Shown here in pieces: positions 1 through 5,801 of a stretch of 27,302 nt of DNA. How positions within the stretch are numbered: the stretch's first letter is position 1; every line of letters begins with the position of its first letter. Under the pieces are notes generated by a model that saw only the letters and a list, made by a program, of their open reading frames with translations, ran no database searches and was not told the DNA's origin. The stretch is taken from NCBI GenBank assembly GCA_016937725.1, contig JAFGVZ010000177.1:1-27302 (forward strand). Reading direction: 5' to 3'. Source of the stretch: Paracoccaceae bacterium (lineage in GTDB: Bacteria > Pseudomonadota > Alphaproteobacteria > Rhodobacterales > Rhodobacteraceae). The position numbers were made by a program, and so were the translations under genes.

Positions 1-812
1 AGCGTCGTTGCGCGCCCGACCTCTGCGAGAAGCACATCCAAAGTGGGAACGTCATTGTCCCATTCGATCAGCGTCGGCAGGGGGCCAGTGCGCCCCAAGA
101 CCTTGGTGTAAAGCGCCCAAACCGGGTCGGCCACGGGCGCGCCGTGACTGTCGATCAGCAATAGGCCAGAGGGTAAGTCTTCCGTATCGTGCCCCGCCAG
201 ATGAATCTCGCCCACGGCATGTAGCGGAAAGGCGGCCAGATAGGCGCGTGCGTCGAACCGGTGATTCGTGGCGGACACGAAGACATTGTTCACATCCAGC
301 AAAAGCCCGCATCCCGTGCGGCGCACGATCTCTGTCAGGAAATCGTTTTCCGACCATGTCGATGCCGCGAAGGTCACATAAGTGGCCGGGTTTTCCAGCA
401 ACATGCGACGCCCCAGATAGGTTTGCACCTGATCGATATGCGCACAGACCGTGGCAAGGGTTTCATCCGTATAGGGCAGGGGCAGAAGGTCGTTCAGCCA
501 TTCTGCGCCATGGCTGGACCATGCCAGATGCTCCGAGAAGCTTTCGGGTTGGTAGCGGTCCATCAGGCTGCGCAGACGCGCCAGATGGTTGGGGTTCAAT
601 CCGTCCGCGCTACCAATCGACAGCCCGACCCCGTGGATCGACAGGGCATGGTCGGCGCGCAACGTTGTCAGCATGGCATGTGGTGCGCCGCCGTCGCCCA
701 TAAAATTCTCGGCATGGACTTCCAGAAACCCGACAGCTCCGGGTTTGGCCATCAGGCCATGGAAGTGTTCTGGCTTGAAGCCCAGCCCGGCCTTTTGTGG
801 CAGCGTTCGCAT
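1..812 (-). CDS. bufB: MNIO (DUF692) family bufferin maturase BufB, C-terminus cut by window edge
   Basis: The start codon is at 812-810 and the frame is open for 270 codons to the left edge, so only the last few residues and the stop are missing. The protein is a multinuclear non-heme iron-dependent oxidase (formerly DUF692). Visible family motifs, in order, are GLGFKPEHF near residue 10, EVHAENFMGDGG, SIHGVGLS, SEHLAWS, LLENPATY, LLDVNNVFVSA, EIHLAGH, DSHGAPVADPVW and IEWDND. The His, Glu, Asp and Asn residues in these motifs are the kind that bind the iron centre. MNIOs of this type modify cysteines in a small partner peptide, and that peptide is encoded 59 nt upstream (bufA). A BufC (DUF2063) partner usually follows bufB, but it would lie outside the window. 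A perfect 12-bp hairpin separates the two genes. Family assignment is secure; the modification chemistry is inferred from characterised relatives. Confidence 0.9.
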   Translation of the reverse strand, partial: MRTLPQKAGLGFKPEHFHGLMAKPGAVGFLEVHAENFMGDGGAPHAMLTTLRADHALSIHGVGLSIGSADGLNPNHLARLRSLMDRYQPESFSEHLAWSSHGAEWLNDLLPLPYTDETLATVCAHIDQVQTYLGRRMLLENPATYVTFAASTWSENDFLTEIVRRTGCGLLLDVNNVFVSATNHRFDARAYLAAFPLHAVGEIHLAGHDTEDLPSGLLLIDSHGAPVADPVWALYTKVLGRTGPLPTLIEWDNDVPTLDVLLAEVGRATT

Positions 813-834
813 GTCAACTGTCCTTTGCAAAGAC

Positions 835-862
835 GGGGGGCGAGACCTGCGTCTCGCCCCCC
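835..862 (-). terminator. Perfect 12-bp hairpin between bufA and bufB (attenuator or mRNA-stabilising element)
   Basis: Positions 835-846 pair perfectly with 851-862 (12 bp, mostly G-C) around a CTGC tetraloop. On the transcribed (minus) strand the stem is followed only by GTCTTT, a weak U-tract. It therefore looks more like a partial terminator or a 3'-end stabiliser than a full terminator. The bufA stop codon is at 872-874, about 10 nt before the stem, and bufB starts 23 nt after it. The likely effect is more bufA than bufB transcript. Confidence 0.7.
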
Positions 863-871
863 AAAGAGCGA

Positions 872-1183
872 TCAGGCTGGCGGCAGGTCGCGGTCCAGTG
901 CTTCGAGCGAACCCATGCGCGCGGAGCCATCCGCCATTGCGGGCAATTCGATCTCTGCACAGGTGCCAGCGGCGACCAGCGTCCAAGCATTGCCTTGGTA
1001 GTCTACGGTCGAGCTGCCAGCGCAAGACGTGCCGGGGCCAGCGGCGCAGTCATTGGCACCGGCCAGCGACACGCCGAAGCATTTTTCCATATCGGCCGAC
1101 TGGGCGCTGACATGGCCAGCCGACAGGGTCAGAGCGGTTGCAAGCGATGCGGCGAGCGGCAGGGCGAGGGTTTTGATCGTCAT
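872..1183 (-). CDS. bufA: DUF2282 family secreted peptide, bufferin precursor BufA1-like
   Basis: This 103-residue protein has a Sec signal peptide, probably cleaved after VSA at about residue 27. Four cysteines lie in the family pattern: KCFG (C35), NDCAAG (C46), SCAG (C54) and GTC (C75). That pattern is the hallmark of DUF2282 proteins now called bufferins, whose cysteines are modified by a BufB MNIO enzyme and which buffer copper in the periplasm. Residues 76-103 form a tail of about 28 residues without cysteine that ends DLPPA. This is longer than the short tails I know from this family. The gene is preceded by an SD-like GGAG and by a TGTAACG-N16-CGTA promoter matching the one upstream of the divergent sigma factor gene. 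Functional assignment rests on family and context. Confidence 0.88.
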   Translation of the reverse strand: MTIKTLALPLAASLATALTLSAGHVSAQSADMEKCFGVSLAGANDCAAGPGTSCAGSSTVDYQGNAWTLVAAGTCAEIELPAMADGSARMGSLEALDRDLPPA

Positions 1184-1231
1184 CTGTTGAACTCCAGTAG
1201 AAGGGTGCGTTTTTGCAATCCCACGAAGCGT

Positions 1232-1258
1232 TACGCGGACCCGCTCAACTCCGTTACA
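1232..1258 (-). promoter_or_regulatory. Predicted SigF-type promoter of bufAB
   Basis: Read on the minus strand, -35 TGTAACG lies at 1258-1252, followed by a 16-nt spacer and -10 CGTA at 1235-1232. The -35 heptamer and the spacer length are identical to those in front of the divergent sigF-like gene. The bufA start codon at 1183 lies about 48 nt downstream of the -10. Caulobacter SigF promoters are of the GTAACC-N16-CGAA type, so the match is to an established class. The use of this site is inferred. Confidence 0.75.
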
Positions 1259-1324
1259 GCGCTCACGTCGACGTGATGTGGATGTGACAAAACTTTCCTG
1301 TCTGGTCTTTTGGCCGGGTTGTTA

Positions 1325-1351
1325 TGTAACGTTTCGCCAGCCCAACCCGAA
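1325..1351 (+). promoter_or_regulatory. Predicted autoregulated SigF-type promoter of sigF-nrsF
   Basis: The -35 TGTAACG is at 1325-1331, followed by a 16-nt spacer and -10 CGAA at 1348-1351. The architecture matches the bufAB promoter on the other strand of the same intergenic region. The -10 ends only 11 nt before the ATG at 1363. A start site 6-8 nt after the -10 would give a 5' leader of only a few bases. Such an arrangement is typical of an ECF sigma factor that drives its own operon. Confidence 0.75.
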
Positions 1352-1362
1352 CAGAGGTCCGA

Positions 1363-1911
1363 ATGAGCGTGAACGACTTGGAAGGGCTGGAGGATTTGAT
1401 GCGCGCGGCCAATCGCGGCGATATGGCCGCTTACCACAGGGTGCTTAGCGCGATCACGCCGCTCTTGCGCAAGGTCGTGCGCGCGCGGGGTATGGCTTTG
1501 GGGCGCGAGGGGTGTGAAGATGTGCTGCAAGATGTGCTTCTTGCAATCCACCGCAAGCGCCACACATGGAACGAAGATCAGCCGTTGCAGCCATGGCTAT
1601 ATGCCATTGCACGCCACAAAGTGGTTGATGCGTTTCGCGCGCGCGGGACGCGGGTGGAAGTGTCCATCGACGATTTCGCAGAAGGGTTGCCCGCCGCGTC
1701 TGGCCCGGACCCGACCGAGGGGCGCGATATGGAAAAGGTTCTCAGCAAGCTGGACCCACGAGAGGCTGATCTGGTGCGCGCTTTTGGTCTGAACGGCGAG
1801 ACAACCGCCGAGACGGCAGCGCGGTTAAATATGTCGGAAGGGGCCGTGCGTGTCGCGTTGCATCGGGCGCTGAAATCCGTGGCGCGGCTGCGGGAAAGGA
1901 TGATCGAATGA
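1363..1911 (+). CDS. sigF: ECF-family RNA polymerase sigma factor, SigF-like
   Basis: This 182-residue protein has the two-domain layout of ECF sigma factors. Region 2 spans about residues 10-95 and includes EDVLQDVLLAIHRKRHTW and PWLYAIARHKVVDAFR. Region 4 spans about 128-178 and includes LDPREADLVRAFGLNG followed by a helix-turn-helix ending VRVALHRALKSVARLR. It overlaps the downstream anti-sigma gene by 4 nt (ATGA), so the two are translationally coupled. Divergence from bufAB and the shared promoter motif match the Caulobacter SigF-NrsF system, which responds to heavy metals and controls DUF2282/DUF692 genes. The ATG at 1363 has GAGG five nt upstream. A later ATG at 1399 is possible if the short leader prevents initiation at the first. 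Confidence 0.9.
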   Translation: MSVNDLEGLEDLMRAANRGDMAAYHRVLSAITPLLRKVVRARGMALGREGCEDVLQDVLLAIHRKRHTWNEDQPLQPWLYAIARHKVVDAFRARGTRVEVSIDDFAEGLPAASGPDPTEGRDMEKVLSKLDPREADLVRAFGLNGETTAETAARLNMSEGAVRVALHRALKSVARLRERMIE

Positions 1912-2540
1912 AAACCGACGACCTGATCGCGGCCCTCGCGGCCGATACGCTTCCGCAGCCAAAGGTCGCGTCGCAATTGCTGCGGGCACTGCCCGTGGCG
2001 ACGGGGTTGTCGCTTCTGGCCTTGGCCGTATTCTGGGGCGTGCGGCCCGACCTGTTGGTGGCCTTGTCGTCTTATGCGGTGCTGAAAACGCTGGTGCCAC
2101 TCGCGCTTGCGGCATTGGCTGGGGCCTTGGCGCTGGCGCAGGTGCACCCGGCGACACCGCAGAAGGCGCGCGGGGCGGTCTTGCTGGTAATGATCGCCCT
2201 CACGGTCACTGTGCTGATCGCAACGCTGATGCGCGACGGGCAGGGCGCGCTTGTCGCGGCCCTCTCGACACCGTCGGCACTGGTGTGCTTGTTGTCTATC
2301 CCGGTCTTGGCCACGCCGGTCTTGGCCGCTACGCTCTGGGCGCTGTCCTCTGGTGCGCCCATGCGTCCAAGGCTGACGGGCGCAGTTGCGGGACTTGTCG
2401 CAGGTGGCTTTGCCGCGTCGATCTATTCGCTTTACTGCGACAAGGATATGGTTCTGTTCGTGATCCCGGCCTATTCCACGGCAATCGCTGCCGTGGTGCT
2501 GGCCGGGGCCGTTATCGGCCCGCGCCTGTTGAGATGGTAG
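1908..2540 (+). CDS. nrsF: NrsF-family (DUF1109) membrane anti-sigma factor
   Basis: This 210-residue protein has a short soluble N-terminus of about 30 residues and roughly six hydrophobic helices filling the rest (about 31-46, 52-78, 88-108, 122-147, 157-174 and 182-205). This is the NrsF/DUF1109 topology. The N-terminal MKTDDLIAALAAD segment resembles the sigma-binding part of the family. Only two cysteines are present, C127 and C177, 50 residues apart. As I recall, the two metal-sensing cysteines of Caulobacter NrsF have the same 50-residue spacing (131 and 181). It starts inside the sigF stop codon. The 3' end overlaps the convergent GT2 gene by 29 bp. It probably holds SigF at the membrane until metal or thiol stress. 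Confidence 0.85.
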   Translation: MKTDDLIAALAADTLPQPKVASQLLRALPVATGLSLLALAVFWGVRPDLLVALSSYAVLKTLVPLALAALAGALALAQVHPATPQKARGAVLLVMIALTVTVLIATLMRDGQGALVAALSTPSALVCLLSIPVLATPVLAATLWALSSGAPMRPRLTGAVAGLVAGGFAASIYSLYCDKDMVLFVIPAYSTAIAAVVLAGAVIGPRLLRW

Positions 2541-3243
2541 GCCCCTTGCGCCGCCTGTTCGGCATTGCCACCCTGCTGACGCGCAAGGCCCGGATCTGGC
2601 GCAAGAGTGTCGCGGCCCCCACGGTCGACAGGATGTCGCGCGTCATAGCCAGATCCGCGACAAGCCCGCGCAGAAACCCGCGTTTGGTGCTTTTGTAAGG
2701 GCTGGCGACCTTCGGCCAAGCAATAACCTGCAAGCGGGCGCCATGGTTCAGCCAGAGCGTGTTCATGCACACTTCCATACCAAAGCGCGGGAGCTGCTCT
2801 AGGACTTCAGGCGCGGGGGCAAGGGCGCGTCGCATAGCGCGCTCGCCCGACAGGTAATCCAAGCCCAGCCAATGCCACGGCGCGGGCGCGTTGCCGCGCA
2901 AGCTGATCGTGGCGTCTGCCCGATCATGGATAACAGGCAGCAAAAGCGCCTGCAAAGCGGTTGCGTCCAACCCTAGAAGGTCGCTGTCCAGAAACAGGAT
3001 CACGTCGCCGCGTGCGGCGCGCAGACCGGCGGCAATGGCTGCCGATTTGCCCCTGTTCTGCGGCTGGCGGATCAGATGCACGCGGTCAAAATGCGCGACC
3101 TGTGCGGCCGTGTCATCGGACGAGGCGTCATCGACCACGATCACCTCATCCACCAAAGGATGGGCGCTGGCAACCGACAGGACAGCGGCGATGCGCGGCC
3201 CTTCGTTGAAGGCGGGAATAATACAACTGACGGTCAGAGCCAT
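2512..3243 (-). CDS. Family 2 glycosyltransferase
   Basis: This 243-residue GT-A fold glycosyltransferase begins MALTVSCIIPAFNEG, the classic GT2 first strand. It has VIVVDDASSDDT (D38-D39) for nucleotide binding, QNRGKSAAIAAGL, and the metal-binding DSD at 86-88. No membrane helix is evident, so it is probably cytosolic or peripheral. The frame stays open upstream, but the conserved fold starts at the ATG at 3243, so that start is chosen. The gene overlaps the DedA-like gene by 10 nt and is last in a three-gene leftward operon. Its 3' end overlaps nrsF by 29 bp on the opposite strand. The acceptor is unknown; the operon partners suggest a lipid or lipid-linked sugar. Confidence 0.85.
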   Translation of the reverse strand: MALTVSCIIPAFNEGPRIAAVLSVASAHPLVDEVIVVDDASSDDTAAQVAHFDRVHLIRQPQNRGKSAAIAAGLRAARGDVILFLDSDLLGLDATALQALLLPVIHDRADATISLRGNAPAPWHWLGLDYLSGERAMRRALAPAPEVLEQLPRFGMEVCMNTLWLNHGARLQVIAWPKVASPYKSTKRGFLRGLVADLAMTRDILSTVGAATLLRQIRALRVSRVAMPNRRRKGPTISTGAGR

Positions 3244-3806
3244 GCGCGCCTCCGCAAAAGCCAGATCGCTGCAAGGGCTGCGATCAGGATCAAGAAAAGC
3301 CATGTCCAGCGGCCAAGCCATGTTTCGATCTGCCGCCACGCATCCCCCGCATACCAGCCTAGCGCCATCAGCGCGGCGGTTTTGGGAAGCGAGGCAAGGG
3401 CGTTCCAGCCCAGAAAGGGCAGCACGGGCATACGCGCCATACCGGCTGCAACCAGCACCGGCGCACCCACAGAATGCGTCAGCTTGGCCAGCACAAGCGT
3501 CTTGCCGCCATGTTGGCCGAAATGGCGCGACAATTGCGCCGCTTGCGATGGGCCCAGACGCAGCCACCGCCGCCATGCCCGCGGCAAATTCGCCAAGCCG
3601 CGCCGACCAATTGCATAGTGAAGTAAATCGCCCGCCAGGTCGCCGGCAAACAGGATCGCGGCCAAGGGCCAAAGGGGCAGCAACCCTTCGCGGGCGAAAG
3701 CGGTTGAGACAACGGTCACAATCGGCCCCTCCACCACAGAAGCTGCTGCGACCAGCCAAAGCCCGTATTGGCCGATCAGCGGGGCCAGCGTATCAAGCGG
3801 GATCAT
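3234..3806 (-). CDS. DedA/VTT-domain membrane protein lacking the canonical Arg motif
   Basis: This protein of about 190 residues has several hydrophobic segments (about 8-36, 45-62, 103-124, 128-148 and a C-terminal helix). It resembles the DedA/SNARE-associated family, members of which include undecaprenyl-phosphate flippases. Visible family traits are VEGP with E27, FAGDLAGD with D56 and D60, YAIGRRG, and AAGMARMP. The loop that normally reads like GRFxPxxR is replaced by LAKLTHSVGAP, leaving K108 and G114 where two essential arginines are expected. The ATG at 3806 is chosen because it overlaps the GT21 stop by 14 nt and begins the conserved region; an extended start is possible but less likely. 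It sits between two glycosyltransferases and may move or organise their lipid acceptor. Family is fairly sure, function is not. Confidence 0.75.
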   Translation of the reverse strand: MIPLDTLAPLIGQYGLWLVAAASVVEGPIVTVVSTAFAREGLLPLWPLAAILFAGDLAGDLLHYAIGRRGLANLPRAWRRWLRLGPSQAAQLSRHFGQHGGKTLVLAKLTHSVGAPVLVAAGMARMPVLPFLGWNALASLPKTAALMALGWYAGDAWRQIETWLGRWTWLFLILIAALAAIWLLRRRAWL

Positions 3807-4890
3807 GATGGGCTGTATCAAGCTGGGTGCCGCGCCACTCAAAGCCCTTGCGGGCATAGCAGGCTACCCAAAGCGCAGGCAGCATCAGGTCGCGCAAGGC
3901 CATGGCCAACAGGTCGCGCCAGCCTGAAGGCCAGCCAAAGGCCCGGCAAAGCGCCCATTCGGTGCCGAACCAGACAAGTAAAAGCACGAATACCCATGGC
4001 AAAGGCGCGATGCAGGCAAGCAACAGGGCAGGCGGAACACAGCCCAGCAGGATTTCTGCACCAAACATCACCGGGAAGCCGTCGCGTCGCACCCGCGACC
4101 AACGCAATTGGCGGTCCCAGACGGCGCGCGCGTGCCGTGTGCCAACGGGCTGGTCGAACATCTGGCGCGACAGGCGCACTTTTGCGCCGCGCTCGCGCAC
4201 CAGCTTGGTAAACGTCACATCCTCTGCCAGTTTCCGGCCAAGGGCGCGCAAGCCGCCCGCTTCGTCCAGCCACGCTTTGCGCACCAAGAGCGTTTTGCCC
4301 TGTGCGTAGCCCTGCCCGAGGCTGTCGGCGGCAAGCTGCCAGCGGCCCTGAAAACTGTTCAGAAAAGCACATTCCACCGCGCCCCAAAGATTGCCGGGGC
4401 GGGTGCCGGCGGGCGGGCTGCTGACCAGCGCGCAATCCTTGTCCCAGACCGCGAACAGACGGTGCAGGTAATCGGGCGGCAACAGCAGATTCGCGTCGGC
4501 CATAACGACATATTCGCCCGTCGCGGCATCCCAACCTTTGGCAAGGTTGTTCAGCTTGGGGTTGGCGGTCAGATTCGTCTCGCCAATCATAAGGCGTGCA
4601 GGCACATCGGGATGGCGGGCAATCATCGCCTCGATCGCGGCGCAAGCCGGGTCATCGACCCGCGCGGCGCAAAAAATGATCTCGAATGCGGGCCAATCCA
4701 GAAAAAAGGTGCTTTCCAATGTTTCGCGGTCAAACGGGTCCAGCCCATGCACCGGGCGCAACACGGTCACGACAGGGCGGGTCGTGGGAACGACGGGTTT
4801 GGCTGGGCGTAGGCGCAGCGCTACTAGGCCAGCGCTGATCAGATGCAACAGCGTCAGAAGGCAGACGAGAAGGGCGGCAATCAAGGTCAT
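3793..4890 (-). CDS. GT21 ceramide-glucosyltransferase-like membrane glycosyltransferase
   Basis: This 365-residue protein has an N-terminal membrane helix (about 3-24), a cytosolic catalytic domain, and C-terminal membrane segments from about residue 275. Family signatures are PVHGLD (47-51), the D79/D80 pair, ADAN (D132), AEDVTF (D224) and the (R/Q)xxRW motif RQLRW (260-264). This D1-D2-D3-(Q/R)xxRW set defines ceramide glucosyltransferases. It also occurs in bacterial processive diacylglycerol glycosyltransferases (Agt/Pgt type) used in phosphate starvation, and in HpnI. The ATG at 4890 starts the signal-anchor helix; an upstream ATG at 4983 would add a charged, unconserved leader. A Pho-box-like site lies about 105 nt upstream. 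It is first in the operon with the DedA-like and GT2 genes. Donor and acceptor cannot be read from the sequence. Confidence 0.82.
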   Translation of the reverse strand: MTLIAALLVCLLTLLHLISAGLVALRLRPAKPVVPTTRPVVTVLRPVHGLDPFDRETLESTFFLDWPAFEIIFCAARVDDPACAAIEAMIARHPDVPARLMIGETNLTANPKLNNLAKGWDAATGEYVVMADANLLLPPDYLHRLFAVWDKDCALVSSPPAGTRPGNLWGAVECAFLNSFQGRWQLAADSLGQGYAQGKTLLVRKAWLDEAGGLRALGRKLAEDVTFTKLVRERGAKVRLSRQMFDQPVGTRHARAVWDRQLRWSRVRRDGFPVMFGAEILLGCVPPALLLACIAPLPWVFVLLLVWFGTEWALCRAFGWPSGWRDLLAMALRDLMLPALWVACYARKGFEWRGTQLDTAHHDPA

Positions 4891-4995
4891 GTCGTTTGCT
4901 CGACTTGGGTATGACACGGCAACCGACTGGGGCAAAAAGGCATCTGCGTTTCCGCTCGTTTGAACGCGCGCTTCGTCACGCACGCTCCTGCGCTT

Positions 4996-5024
4996 GTCAC
5001 AGGATTATTACGTTTACATGACAG
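4996..5024 (-). promoter_or_regulatory. Pho-box-like array of three 11-bp-spaced half-sites
   Basis: On the minus strand the sites are CTGTCAT (5024-5018), ACGTAAT (5013-5007) and CTGTGAC (5002-4996), each separated by 4 nt. The first is a perfect PhoB half-site. Against the usual second-half consensus CTGT(A/C)A(C/T), the second matches 5 of 7 and the third 6 of 7. The array points toward the GT21-DedA-GT2 operon, whose start codon is about 105 nt downstream. I see no good -10 hexamer after it, so it remains a candidate. Confidence 0.5.
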
Positions 5025-5030
5025 CGCCGC

Positions 5031-5063
5031 CAGTCGGTCGCCAGTCGGTCGCCAGTCGGTCGG
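5031..5063. repeat. Tandem 11-bp repeat, three copies
   Basis: The unit CAGTCGGTCGC is present at 5031-5041 and 5042-5052, and at 5053-5063 with the last base G instead of C. It lies just after the fzlA-like stop codon and just upstream of the Pho-box-like array. An inverted near-copy (10 of 11) occurs at 4919-4929. The function is unknown; it could be a binding-site array or simple slippage. Confidence 0.9.
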
Positions 5064-5076
5064 TGGTCGCGTGGAT

Positions 5077-5742
5077 CTAGAAATCCAGATCAGCGTAATG
5101 CGCGGGCGGTTGAAAGCCGGGGATCTGATCGGCCAGCAATGTGCGGAAGGCAGGGCGCGATTTGATCTTGGCATACCATTCATGCACCATGGCAGAGCGC
5201 TTCCAGTCCACATCGTTAATGTAGTCAAGGCTGGACAAATGTGCGGCGGCGGTGAAATCGGCGAGTGTCATCTCGTTTCCGGCCAGCCAACGGCGTTGGC
5301 CCAGCAACCAATCCATGTAATCCAGATGAAACTTGACCCGGGTGGACCCCGTCTTGATGCGCGCCGAATCCGGGTAGCCCTGCCCGCTGATCTTCTTGTT
5401 CACACGCTCGTAGACGAGGTTGGCGGTCACTTCGGAATGAAACTTGTCGTCAAACCATGTGCAAATGCGCCGCATTTCATAGCGTTCTTCGGCGGTTTTG
5501 GGCACCAAGGGCGGTGTCGGGATCACCTCGTCCAGATATTCGCAAATGGCCTGGCTTTCGGACATATGCACGCCGTTATAGCGCAGGATCGGCACCTTGC
5601 CCGCCGGGTTGCGGCGCATGAAATCTTGGCTTGGATCCCAATAGCGTTCTTCGACCAGTTCAACCTCTATACGCTTTTCAGCGAGCGTCAGGCGCACTTT
5701 GCGGCAGAAGGGCGACAACGGAACATGATACAAACGAGCCAT
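5077..5742 (-). CDS. fzlA: GST-fold protein, probable FtsZ-binding FzlA
   Basis: This 221-residue protein has a thioredoxin-like N-terminal domain (LYHVPLSPFCRKVRL, then NPAGKVPIL and MSESQAICEYLDE) and an all-helical C-terminal domain with GNEMTLADFTAAAHL. This is the glutathione S-transferase fold. The EERYW block after the first helix and the conserved PPAHYADLDF C-terminus are what I associate with alphaproteobacterial FzlA. FzlA is a GST-like protein that binds FtsZ filaments and links them to septal wall synthesis. It lies 59 nt downstream of mtgA and follows uppP and mtgA on the same strand, which suits a division role. A catalytic GST (maleylacetoacetate isomerase type or similar) cannot be excluded, since SPFC keeps a plausible active-site Ser/Cys. 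Confidence 0.68.
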   Translation of the reverse strand: MARLYHVPLSPFCRKVRLTLAEKRIEVELVEERYWDPSQDFMRRNPAGKVPILRYNGVHMSESQAICEYLDEVIPTPPLVPKTAEERYEMRRICTWFDDKFHSEVTANLVYERVNKKISGQGYPDSARIKTGSTRVKFHLDYMDWLLGQRRWLAGNEMTLADFTAAAHLSSLDYINDVDWKRSAMVHEWYAKIKSRPAFRTLLADQIPGFQPPAHYADLDF

Positions 5743-5801
5743 GGAGGTGCAGGTGCCTTTTTATGCGGTCTGCTCTCTCTTGCCCTGCCAGCGGGGCAAG
5801 T

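Noticed and set aside
8..1276. Several plus-strand open frames over the left end.
   Set aside because: They are antisense to bufB and bufA, which carry clear family motifs on the minus strand.
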